Shown here: positions 10,207-20,299 of the stretch, one piece after another
Layout: each line of letters opens with the position of its first letter
Position numbering within the stretch: position 1 is the first letter of the stretch
Program-made: the position numbers and the translations under genes
The notes under the pieces: model-generated
Databases searched by the model: none
The model's input: the letters and a program-made list of their open reading frames with translations, nothing else
Told to the model about the DNA's origin: nothing
Assembly (NCBI GenBank): GCA_003194525.1
Contig: NBIV01000029.1
Span: 310,001 to 374,000, forward strand
Direction of reading: 5' to 3'
Origin: Gracilariopsis chorda
Lineage: Eukaryota; Rhodophyta; Florideophyceae; Gracilariales; Gracilariaceae
Length of the DNA stretch: 64,000 nt

Positions 10207-10774
10207 TTATGAGAAAAACCTCTCTCTCCTAAGAAAGGCTAGCAACTTCTGTGGCCACTGGCGGACTATCTCCGCCAAAGTCTTACCTTTTCTCTCTGCT
10301 GCGGCAGGAAGCTCGCGTCTCCTAGAATCTGTCCGCTTAGTACAACGAAGCACATAGTGTTCAGCGCTGTTGGTAGCGCGCGTGTTACAGTCACATCGTG
10401 ATGGTTTCCCTTCTATGTAACTTGCAACAGGGTGAAGCTTCGGCGTGTGTCCTACATAGATCTGAGACAGCGTGACTTCTGCTTTCCGAGGCGATATGAT
10501 GCCTTGTAGTTCTTCGTTGAAGGGCACTTGCCGTTCGCATTCACGCGATGTGCCTGTCCTTGATCTGACTTCTGACGATCAAAGCGAAATGAACCAGCAC
10601 TCCTACCCAGGTCAAAGACTTTAGGCCTTTCTCAGAAGGGACAACTATCTGTAGGTTGGCTTTCCTGGTGTTAGCATAATCGGTTGCAATAGACCGCATT
10701 AAAGAAGAAGAAGAGTACTGCAGCTTTGGTGCAGTTCGGGAAGGAAATGGAGCGTCGTTCACCGAAAAGCACAC
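10207..10774 (-). pseudogene. LINE 3' end fragment (minus strand)
   Basis: The frame 10207-10527 carries YVGHTPKLHPVASYI, then C-D-C-x9-H-x4-C (CDCNTRATNSAEHYVLRC), then RRRELP and a basic C-terminus. This C-x-C...H...C block after the RNase H-like region is the usual end of LINE ORF2 proteins. The frame 10541-10774 continues upstream in another phase (NLQIVVPSEKGLKSLTWVG). Reverse transcriptase itself is absent. The pair with 9675-10064 is convergent, 143 bp apart. Confidence 0.55.
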
Positions 10775-12872
10775 AGACCAGACTTATGCAGACACGTTTG
10801 CCCAAATGCTGCACTCTAGTGTCTATCCGCCCGGACGAAATGTTGCCAAATGATTATTTTTTGAAGGTTTCGAACCTTTCATAAACGCGTCAAAAACGGT
10901 GTTTTTGAATCAAAAGTACGTTTTTGATATCAAAAAAGCCGGTTTTCTAAAGCTTTGTAGTAAATTAGACACATTTTACGAGCACATCTCTATTAAACCA
11001 TCTGCTTGTCTCATGTTTCGGCTTCTCACCTAGCATAAACAACAGAAGCTCAGAATTTTTGCAATACAAAAACAAGTTGCATAACTTATACAGACTACAA
11101 ACGGCGAAAAAATCCGATCAAAATAACTAAAATTAAAGGTTAAGTTGATTGTTTTGACCTCATATGAGGTCAGCGGTCGGATAGACTAGGGGGTGGCAGC
11201 TTGCATGAACAGAGTTTTTTTAAGAGAGAGAGCGTGATTGCAGTGAATGCACGTTGACATGACATTTCATAGATGAAAAGCGTGGTGACCTAAAAAGAAA
11301 CCAAACGCTTCATGACTACTGCGATGCAACCCAGAAAGCTTGGACAAAAAGGTGGCTGTACAATACATAGCTGGCAGGAGCTGAGGCCTTTCTTTGCCCC
11401 TAAATGAGATCAGAGTTGTCATGTGATGTCCCACGATCGTGAGTTAAACATGTTTGTATGTGACTCTTTGGCTGCATTTTGTATCTCATTCGTGCCGTTT
11501 GGCAGTCTCCATTTTGTCTCAGCACGTTGATACGTGTGGTTGGTGGGGAGGGATGTTTGGTTTGTGAAGAATACTGCTCGGGTTTGTGGTTAGTCGAATC
11601 GTTGCGACTCACAGACTCCCATTCTCACCTCACAACTTGAGGTTAGGACGGTAAGGGAGTCTTGGTGAACAATTACCGTACCAAAGGGACAAGTGTGCCA
11701 AGTGGGGTGGCCGAAAGAGCACTCCAGACTAGCATATGTTCGCGAAACAGATTAAATGTTAATCCTCTGTGCCCTGTATGTAACTTATCGATTGCATCGG
11801 CGAGTTTCAAGTCGTGTCGTTTTCGGGGTTTTTTGAAGCTGAAAGTTGTGTGGCTGACAAAAACCGGAAAGGCGTATGTAACGCTTTTCGAAGCTCTCCA
11901 GTATGACTTTGTTAATCTGTGAACGGTATAGGGATAACTCTCAATTAGAAAAATTAAATCGCTGTTTAACTCGTTCACGCTCGTTCACGCCTGTAAGGGC
12001 GACTCACGCACTGTTTTCCTCTTGTCTCTACCATCAGTGGAGAGTGATTTGATTTATACGGATTCTCGAGCATGAGACCCTTGTATTAATCGTTCGTACG
12101 TGTTTTTAGAAGGTCGGCATCAGAACTCTCGTGTTGCCATTTGCGCGTCGATAGCCTTATCTATATTCTGTCCGTAATATACCTTCGCATTCTCAGAAGG
12201 TTATTCTATCGAAGGGTAGATTGCGTGAAGATTGTTTTCCACCGTTCGAAGAGGAGCTGCCACTAGGGGAGCCGATACTGGCCACGAGCGGGAAAACTGA
12301 ATCTGGGAGCAAGATGTAGGAGAACAGAACACATTGAGCTGAGCCATGGACAGGGAATGGCAAGTTGGCCACACGGCGGGAACACGGGGCTTGCCCATTT
12401 TCAGTGCATATCTCGCTTGCACGGCTTTGCCACGTTAAGTCTAACTTGTGTGTCTTATCGCTGCGAGCGTGCAGTCCATTACCGGGGAATGCGCGGCGGC
12501 TTAGAGGGGGAGCACATAAAGCGAGGGAATGGCTGAGCCAAGGGCATTTCCCCGAAATGCACGCCACTATTGACGCCTTGCAACAAGGTGTCACGCGCCC
12601 GCCGCTTGGCACTACGCGCAACGCTGTGGTCGACAGAGCAGCGTGGTTGTCTTTGCTTGTTACAATATCGGGAACAGTACAAGCCGGGCCAACGCACATC
12701 ACGGAAGTATTCGAGGGCACTCGCGTTTGACATGCGCCAATGGACCTGACCACTTACACCAGCGTGCGGTCTTGGCTGCACGCAGCCATATATCAGACGC
12801 TCCGGCACTCCCCGTCGCACGCGGTGCGACACAGTCGCTTTCTAGCGCCGTACCAGTAAATCCCACCTCCCT
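10775..12872. other. Intergenic, no gene supported
   Basis: AT-rich to about 11.4 kb, with runs such as TTTTTGA/TCAAAAA repeats near 10890-10940. Opposed frames at 11662-11922 (+) and 11673-11978 (-) overlap each other and match nothing I know. The 186-codon minus frame 12193-12753 lies in the GC-richer upstream region of the methyltransferase gene and looks like a chance frame. 12.2-12.87 kb probably holds that gene's promoter and 5' leader; I see no clear TATA box. Confidence 0.4.
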
Positions 12873-14132
12873 ATGCCCCGAGCTTCCAACGTCGGTTTCA
12901 AGTACCCCCCCACCTCTGTTCAGCTCCCTAAGTCTTCTTCGTCAGACAAGATGACCATGGACGCCCTTTACAACCCGTCTGCGGCCGGAGTCTTTCACAA
13001 GGCCATTCGGCCCACCGTCCGACGCGAGCGTCTCATTGGTATTACTGCTTTCGTTGCAGGTTTTCTTGTATGCCATCTCTTCCTCACTTCCGGCTCCGCC
13101 ATCGAGACCACCCTTTTCGACAAAACCACTTCACAAAGGACAGGCTTCCCTCCCAGCCCACAGCATTATGCTATTCCCCCCTACCCATACAATCCGCAAG
13201 TGCAATACGTCCCTCAGTATCAACCCCCCCCATCCGGTGCTGTGCCGCAGCAGGTCCTGGCTTCTGCACCCGTTTCACGAGCTCAACCGGTAACCGCCCC
13301 AGCCTCAGTGCCCGAACCTGCTGGACAGAATCTTCCCGCTTCGTCCGTGCGCTACTGTGAGGACACGTCTAGGAATAATGGCCCGTGCATCTTCGACATT
13401 GGGCATAACAGCGGTCAAGACACCCGCAACTACTTGAACGACTATCCAAGTTCTCGTGTCGTTGCTATTGAAGCCAATCCAACACTGGTTAAAGCCTCCA
13501 AAGCCAAGTTTGCCGACGCTATTGCATCGGATCGCCTCCGACTCGTCGGCATTGGCATAACCGCCATCGACCCTAAGAAGGAGAATCAAGAAAGACCTAA
13601 GCTCAAGTTCTATGTCAACAGGAACGACAAGTTTAGCAGTTTTGTTGAGAACCTTGGCTGCCGTAACTACACTGGCGAAGTCACTGCTCCGGGTGACCGT
13701 ACCTTCTGTTCGGTCATGGAGCTGGATACAAGAAGTTGCTCAGATCTGGTACGCGAGTATGGTACACCTGTGTACTTCAAGATTGATATTGAGGGTAAAG
13801 ACCGGGCTTGCCTCGAATCACTTGAAGCCCTGCCGCAGTCTGAACGTCCAAAGTACACTTCCATCGAAAACGTAACTGAACTGGATATCGACATTCTTCT
13901 CAGATTAGGCTACACAAAGTTCAAGGCTGTCAACCAAAATCTATTGCAAGAGGGAACTACAGATGAGGAAGAGGGTCATAGTGGCCCGTGGGGAGAGGAC
14001 GCTGAAGATGCGTTTACCGGAAAGAAATGGCAGACAGCAGAAGAATTGAAAAACAGACTTCCGTTGAAGCGCAAGATGATCTTGAACGGAGTTGAACGCA
14101 CTGCATGGTATGACTTGCACGCTGGCAAGTAA
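12873..14132 (+). CDS. FkbM-family methyltransferase, membrane-anchored
   Basis: Predicted S-adenosylmethionine-dependent methyltransferase of the FkbM family. Residues about 54-74 form one hydrophobic span behind a basic RRER, giving a type II anchor (N-terminus in the cytosol, catalytic part in the Golgi/ER lumen or outside). A Pro/Gln-rich stem (about 85-155) follows. The catalytic domain shows motif I as FDIGHNSGQDT (from residue 174), VVAIEANPTL, and the family hallmark KIDIEGK at 303-309. FkbM enzymes O-methylate sugars or other hydroxyls; a lumenal enzyme would fit methylation of cell-wall or secreted glycans, which is inference. Starts at 12951 or 12957 (ACCATGG context) are as likely as 12873 and would keep the anchor. 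No intron is needed. It is the one intact, non-transposon gene here. Confidence 0.85.
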   Translation: MPRASNVGFKYPPTSVQLPKSSSSDKMTMDALYNPSAAGVFHKAIRPTVRRERLIGITAFVAGFLVCHLFLTSGSAIETTLFDKTTSQRTGFPPSPQHYAIPPYPYNPQVQYVPQYQPPPSGAVPQQVLASAPVSRAQPVTAPASVPEPAGQNLPASSVRYCEDTSRNNGPCIFDIGHNSGQDTRNYLNDYPSSRVVAIEANPTLVKASKAKFADAIASDRLRLVGIGITAIDPKKENQERPKLKFYVNRNDKFSSFVENLGCRNYTGEVTAPGDRTFCSVMELDTRSCSDLVREYGTPVYFKIDIEGKDRACLESLEALPQSERPKYTSIENVTELDIDILLRLGYTKFKAVNQNLLQEGTTDEEEGHSGPWGEDAEDAFTGKKWQTAEELKNRLPLKRKMILNGVERTAWYDLHAGK

Positions 14133-15020
14133 AAATGCAAGTTGTGTGTATCTTGGCTCACCATTTCAAGCGTTTGACACCGTGCAGTAGGGGTATACAC
14201 ACTCTTGTCACTTTGTGCAATGGTTGGGATTTGGATGTGTTCTTTGCTGCTCCTGTCTTGCATCCATGTACCCATACGGAGAGGAGGGCAGGGTTGACGC
14301 ACATGCGATCATACAAACTGCACTACCTGCACCGAGCGTTGAACGACACAAGTTTGTTTCTTTTCGTACTGTCTGGAGCGTGGGCACGAGAGCGGAACGT
14401 AGGACCGCAAAGATACATTACTCTACGTCTTACGCTCGTTGAACTCTCGAGTGAATGCGTTCCAGATTTTATCCAGTTCAGACTCGAGATTATGCTACAG
14501 TTGAGACTTGAGATTATGTTGTGTTTATTATTATATAGGTGTCGACTTGTGCCGCCTTCTTCTAAGGCCGAATATATGTGTCGTGACTATTTCCGATGTT
14601 TTTCCACTACTTCTGCAGCATATGAAAGAAAAGAACCAGGAACGCTGTGAGCAAGTAATGAAGAGAAAAACTCCCTGCCTACGCAAAACCAACTCTACTG
14701 CGCGCAAAGCAGCAAGAGGCATTTAGTGGTGCGGCGGAACCGGCAGAACAAGCGGGGCGAAACGACGCGGAGTACAAAACAGCGATGAGTACAGCTAGTA
14801 CAGCAGTAAGGTTCCCGACTATACGTTAACGATATACTACCGATATCCCGTCACCATTGACGGCGGTGGGTGAAGTTGCACTCCCCGTCGGAAGCCCTGT
14901 CGATACCAATCGTTGTTCTTATTGTCGAACTGGATCGGCATGGATATCGATAGGGGCACTTAGGCGGGGCACCAAAATTCTTTTCCAACAAGAATATTCT
15001 TCTAAACAGGGATAGGGCGT

Positions 15021-15147
15021 GATATAGCGAAACTCACATTTGAGTTTGCTAGATCATCAGCTCCACAACGCGTTTTTCGGCGCACTGCATGACGAAGGCT
15101 TCTACAACTATGACAAAGCAAACCTCACCTGGGAATTTCGCTATATC
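15021..15147. repeat. 12-bp perfect inverted repeat, 103-bp spacer
   Basis: GATATAGCGAAA at 15021-15032 and its exact complement at 15136-15147. Just inside the left arm lies a second small hairpin (AAACTCA-CATT-TGAGTTT). This could be a tiny inverted-repeat element, but no flanking target duplication is seen. Confidence 0.5.
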
Positions 15148-15200
15148 GAAGTCCTGTGCGATGGTCTGTGCTGTGTTTGAAAAGCACGGTACATCGAAGC

Positions 15201-15755
15201 ACTCGTGCAGTTACGGGTCACTCGGCGATAAAATTAGTACGTCGCCTGCGGCTCGGGACCATTCTTAGCCCTTCCCATGCCCCGTAAACCGCACTTGTTC
15301 GCCAATGCCACTCATACCAACCCGTCACAATGACTCTTCCAGTGAGATCCGCCAAGCGAACGGGCTGGCTGGCTGGGAATGGGCTGAGCAACGTTCAAAC
15401 GGTACCGTAAGCCAGATTTAGCAGTGGCTTAAGGCAATAGCCCGCAGCCGAAGTTGGACTGCCACCGTTCTATCTACACGGCAGTGGAGGCTTGGAGTTG
15501 TCACACCAAACCAGTGAGGATAACTGAACGGTCCATGTTTACCTCACCCCATGATTTCGATATCCTTTTTTTTGTTCATTCCTCAAGGGTTCCTGTCATA
15601 AGCTTGGTTGGCTACACAACGTGTAGCAGTGCGATAAGCACGTTATATCTTAGAACTCGTGAAATTACGGGTCACTGAAAGGGAAGACTGGTACGTCGCC
15701 TGCGGCGCGGGACCAATTTTGCCCCTTCCCATGCCCCGCAACGCGAACTCGTTCG
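15201..15755 (+). repeat. Direct repeat pair of about 100 bp
   Basis: 15201-15301 and 15655-15755 share about four bases in five, including TTACGGGTCACT, TACGTCGCCTGCGGC, CGGGACCA and CTTCCCATGCCCCG. Spacing is 454 bp. Origin unknown; no coding potential is conserved. Confidence 0.6.
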
Positions 15756-17296
15756 TCCATATAACTCCTACAGAAATACGTTTTCCACCGTGGCGCACGT
15801 ACTGCGTCGTGTTCTCCCAAGTAATTATCGCAGGGCGGCCCACTGACGCGAGCCTCTAAAGGTTGAACATCCTTCCAGTTCCGGTTGAAGCCGCTTCAAG
15901 ACAAGGAGCAAAATCACGGTGAGGAGGCTCGCGCGGCACGAGGACAGCTATAAAAATACCCAAAATACACAGTTACGAAGCGTAGGAATGTCGATGATGC
16001 CCGTGCATTTCGCTTTGATTGGACGAAAGGGCGTGACGACTGTTTTCGTAGCTGTGGATATTTGAATGTGACGTACCTCAAAATTAGGATAGGGCCTATC
16101 CTGCGATCGCCGAGTGAATTGAGATTATCTCAGAAAACCATATGAAGGTTGAAGCGAAAATTGCTGTGACAGGAATGTCACGGCCTCGCCGCAGCCCGCC
16201 TCACGCCACGTTCGCAGCCACTTGGCCTCTGCCACCCATTCCCACGCTCCTGCCAATTGGACCTAGTTGTTGGGCGAACACGGGCTGTATGAGAACACGC
16301 CAACTACTCGTCTCGACGAAGGAAACCCCCAACTTCACCTAAAGTTGCGTCCCTAATCTTGAGGTGCCAAGAGGTTCGCCTGAACCATACGATAACACAA
16401 CTCGTTGTCGTGCAGCTCGTTATGACAAGACAGCATCACTCCGGCTGCTGTGTGAGCGCCTGCAGACAGCGGCCATTCGACTTACCGCACAATCGCTTAA
16501 CGAGCCATCTGTGCAGCTGTTGGTGCGTCCTCCACAATGAATGAGGGTTTATGCCGAGCAGCAATTTCCGGTAAGCCGGTATGGTGAGCGGGGTTTGCAT
16601 ATGAGCGCTAACCCTTAACCTGTGTCAGCCAGAACGCACATCCTCACAGCAAATCTTCAGTTGCCAAAGCCCGATCCGATTGTTCGGCCCAATTTATATT
16701 TTTGGCATTACTTGGAGATAGAACTTAGAACCAAGTTGTGTAGCCCTCCTCGAGTAATATCTACAAATTCGGATACCTCGTAATTATTCGTGTGCTCGGA
16801 GCCGCTTGTGCCTGAACTCACACAGCAGGCCCATCGAACACGAATGAGCTAGCTGTTTGCCAAGCATGAAGGAGATACCAGGCCGAGAGCAGTTCAAAAA
16901 CGCATTTTCGTAGACGGCCGGATGCTGTACAAACTCATTACCGAAAAGAGACATTACTTGCCGATGTGATTTCAAATCAATTGTGGACAGTTTGAAACCA
17001 TAAAAAGACGTTTACCTTTTGTAAGGCAAGAACCCGAAAAACAGCAATGGAGAAATGTGTTTTAATAATGACCCATTTCAAGAAGAAAATCTGGACATTC
17101 GTGTATTCCTGTCCAACCGAAGTTCATGAATGGCGAAAAGGGTCAAAGCTTAAAACCACAGCTACACCAACAAGCCCACTGAAGACGCCCTTCTGGTGCA
17201 GCTGAACGATGCGGACTAAGCATCCCAGTAGCCAAAACCTTCTTTCGTAGCACAGAAAAAAATAATCTTTCAAATAAGAAGGACAACCCATGCTTT

Positions 17297-17454
17297 ATAC
17301 CACTACTTCAGTTGTATTCTAAGTTCTGGTCTACGCTGTGCATGCTTGGCCTTGTTAATTCTTTGTTTGAAGTAGTGGTATTGCTTCAGTTGTATTCTAA
17401 GTTCTGGTCTATGCTGGGCATGCTTGGCCTTGTTTATTCTTTGTTTGAAGCAAT
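17297..17454. repeat. Tandem pair of hairpin units with covarying arms
   Basis: Two units of about 67 bp (17308-17374 and 17386-17450) share a nearly identical core (GTTGTATTCTAAGTTCTGGT ... CTTTGTTTGAAG). Unit 1 is bounded by perfect 14-bp inverted arms ATACCACTACTTCA (17297-17310) and its complement (17368-17381). Unit 2 is bounded by a different perfect pair, ATTGCTTCA (17380-17388) and TGAAGCAAT (17446-17454). The outer arm bases differ between units, yet each remains self-complementary. Confidence 0.75.
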
Positions 17455-19359
17455 ATCCAGAACCAATAGCCTGGAACTAAGCAGCCTGACATATTAATTA
17501 AAACGCAAACTAAATCTTCCTAAGAACCACAAAACACCTTTCCAATAAGAGTTTTTAATTAGGCCGATTTCAGTATTGTCTCAGAATAGCACGAGACATC
17601 TCAAGTTGTTCTGTTTAATTAACAAATCAAGATGAGTTAAATTCTGATGCTTATTTCAAAACAACCCCCGAACTCATGCAAAATAACAGCTCAACTCTCA
17701 CACTCTCTACTATTATTACTTTGTGTTAACGCGCCATCATGACCACTCTATATCTTACCCTTCGTGTCAAACTATATTGATTATCTCCATCTTCGCGAGC
17801 CGCGGACGGCGACGTGGGCTGCGCGGTAGCACGGACTGCGCAGACTGCACGGCGGCGTCGCAAGTAGCACAAATAGGCGGGCTCGTTGTGTTCCAGCTGG
17901 TGCAGGTCGTAAATGCTCAGCATCTTGCGCTCAGTGTCGCGTTTGTTATGAAACAGTAGGTACTACGCTAGGAATTGACCCCTGTGGACGGGGTAGAGAC
18001 TCAAATCGGCCGCAATCTTTTCTATTTGCCCTGGCCGTAACGTCGCATGGCGTGAAAATACCTGCCATGCTCGCCGCACCTGTACGAGCGCTTGAAACGC
18101 GCACGCTGCAGCAGCACTGGCAGGCCGAGTACCGCTGCTTGCGCGCGCTTGGGTGCCTTGGCGGCGCTGGCGAGGCGCGGCAAGGCGCTTGAGGGACGCA
18201 ACTACGCAAGTGAAAGGAGGGATTGTGTTAACTACGAGGGAGGTTCGCGCCTCGCTTGACTTCGTTATGTGTTGAGTCTCGGTTGGCGAGGCATGGGTAG
18301 ATTTAGAAACGACAGAAGTACGATGATATTTCAAAATAGGAAACAGCCCAAAAACAAGGCTTGCACCATAACCCCAACTGTGCTTAATTAAAATGCTCTA
18401 GTAAAGTTAGTAAACGTATATAAAAACTCATAGTACGACACAGTTCACACGTAGTCGTGTACTATGAAAAGCAAAAGTCTACAATACCTAAATACATCAA
18501 AAAGCGATTAAATACTCATGAACGTGTAGAGCAAGTTTGAGGACAAATGACAAGGGTGATAACAGTTCCTAACGTGTTCGATATATAGCCCTAAAAATAG
18601 ACATAAAAAGAATGAAAGGACCCAAAAGCACAGCTGAAACCCAAAAAGAACTAGCACACTCAAGTTGGTAAAGCAGTTTGGCTCCATAAAACCACACTAA
18701 TACCATAAATAATTAAAAACGAAATTCCAGTGATCGAAACACGGTTAAAGGTGCCAAACAGCAGTACAAATTGGAATTGTCAAACCAAAAACAAAACAAA
18801 AACTTATTAAACAAGCTAAAACATTTCTAATAGCAATAAAAAAACCAAGAAAAACAGACATCCAAAAACAACCTCAAATATTAGGCTTCAACAAAACGAA
18901 TATAATTAAAACATTCGTAAAAGAAACTTAACTTCCCCGAAAATTCTAAAAACAGACGATCTGTAAAACTAAAGATAAATGGTGATAGTTTTGATAGATA
19001 GAACCGTTTGGAGACGGTATTTTTCATATTGGTGATCACAGTGAGAATAAATTAAAAGTGAAGTGCACAGTATGATATGTAGAACAATTAATCTCAGTTT
19101 TACATCTTTACCGAATGCAAAAAAGCAAGTTTTCCGTAGCGTAATAGTACTTGAGAGGGGCTCTGGGTGAGAAAAATGATGACGATGACTTATTGATGTT
19201 TTATTAATCCGACTAAGATATGAATGGACCCTCGGAACTTTTGGTAAAATTACGAACGTGACTTATTCGTCGCTTGGTACCTCTACAGGTAGTTCATGAT
19301 ATCTGGAACAGATTGATTCTGGAAAGCATGAAAGTTTCTATTTAGTTCTGGTTTGATTC
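17455..19359. other. Mostly AT-rich, no firm gene
   Basis: 18.34-19.36 kb is strongly A-rich with no frame of note. 17.8-18.2 kb is an abrupt GC-rich island; the minus-strand frame there is listed separately. Nothing else is supported. Confidence 0.4.
17963..18334 (-). CDS. Unrecognised ORF in a GC-rich island
   Basis: 123 residues on the minus strand with an Ala/Arg-rich middle (PRQRRQGTQARASSGTRPAS) and a more ordinary end (HATLRPGQIEKIAADLSLYP). A second minus frame at 17726-17923 lies just downstream (LHQLEHNEPAYLCYLRRRRA). The island differs sharply in base composition from its surroundings, so it may be an inserted fragment. No family recognised. Confidence 0.15.
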   Translation of the reverse strand: MKYHRTSVVSKSTHASPTETQHITKSSEARTSLVVNTIPPFTCVVASLKRLAAPRQRRQGTQARASSGTRPASAAAACAFQALVQVRRAWQVFSRHATLRPGQIEKIAADLSLYPVHRGQFLA

Positions 19360-20294
19360 ACACATGTTCTGTTGCGCCTACTTATGGTCACTTCTAGCGT
19401 ATCGAGACGAACGTTCACACGATAAACGGCAACTCGGAATTTGTCACCCGAACTTCTTGTACTCTTTGAAACAAATGTACCAAGAGCACCCACAAACTCG
19501 AAAATCTTCACGTCTTGACGTAAAATTCAGGTATCTCCGGACACATCCTGGACTTTGAAATGTCCATATTTTTGAATAAATTCGTTTACACGTTCAAGGA
19601 GAGATACGTAAGCTTATATAGAGGTGTGGATCAACGGCTCTAGTCCGACAACGTCAGCTCACTCCACAAAAGGGTGAGATGTAGACAGCATTTGGACCAT
19701 TGGGTTTAGCACCACCTGAGTTATAACCTGTGGGGCAGAGGCAACCCAGATTGTTCTTCTGGAATCCTGACCATCTTCATTTTTAGCCAAACCGTCCGAA
19801 ACGGATGTCCGTGTCCATGATGCACTCTGCGAGGGTCTACGGACAGTCTCGGTAGAGCCAGTCCAAGAACTAGGGGCCGATGGTGACATACTGCGTTTCA
19901 GTGAACCGACTGTTCGGAACTTCAACAAACTTGAATCAGAGGTTTCGGAAGAACTGAGGCAACAAATATATCTTGAATCATTCTGCCAAAGCACGGAGGA
20001 AGCAACAAAAATGCCCCGAGTGAGCAAACCAATAGTAGGAATACCAATTCTAGGTTGGGAGACCACATTTGCAGCAATATCTGTAGACGGGGTTTCCTCC
20101 CTATTTGTTCGCTGGTCTGCCTTCCTACGAGTTAGGCTCAACAATAGAGCGCTTCGTATCACACGATAGCTGGGTGTGAAACCAAGGTGGCGACTAGTAT
20201 GGAGCAATATGACTAGGCGGCAGATCCTCTCAAGGTGTTCGCGGCCTTGTCCTCTTTCAAGGTAGGCTCGGCGACAGTGCCCTACATACCACAC
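19360..20294 (-). pseudogene. Inverted gag relic of the element-1 gypsy family
   Basis: On the minus strand, TDIAANVVSQPRIGIPTIG followed by FVASSVLWQNDS lines up with the start of element 1 gag (NADTSKVRFVPCIPIW, then AGTASLRNDT). DNA around 19990-20070 aligns too. Further on, VRLDTLEVTISRRN near 19400 matches ARLETLEQFFLMDK of element 1 gag. It is an old, frameshifted gag N-terminal region reading away from the inverted LTR relics at 20.3-21.9 kb, as expected for the 5' part of a minus-strand element. Confidence 0.5.
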
Positions 20295-20299
20295 GGTGT

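Larger units (their letters stand above)
14133..17296. other. Intergenic; small repeats only
   Basis: No convincing gene. The 171-codon frame directly after the methyltransferase (14135-14650) has no recognisable domain and is probably 3' untranslated or chance. 15.0-16.4 kb is GC-richer and carries an inverted repeat, a direct repeat and a 17-bp palindrome at 16087-16103 (AGGATAGG-G-CCTATCCT), listed or noted separately. 16.5-17.3 kb shows nothing. Confidence 0.4.

Noticed and set aside
10860-10882. Near-palindrome TGAAGGTTTCGAACCTTTCA
   Set aside because: Imperfect, single, in AT-rich DNA; no partner or context to support a function.
12193-12753. 186-codon minus-strand frame upstream of the methyltransferase
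   Set aside because: No domain or sensible composition; lies in the likely promoter and leader region and is best explained as a chance frame in GC-richer DNA.
14135-14650. 171-codon frame just after the methyltransferase stop
   Set aside because: Different phase, no recognisable domain, mixed composition; probably 3' untranslated sequence.
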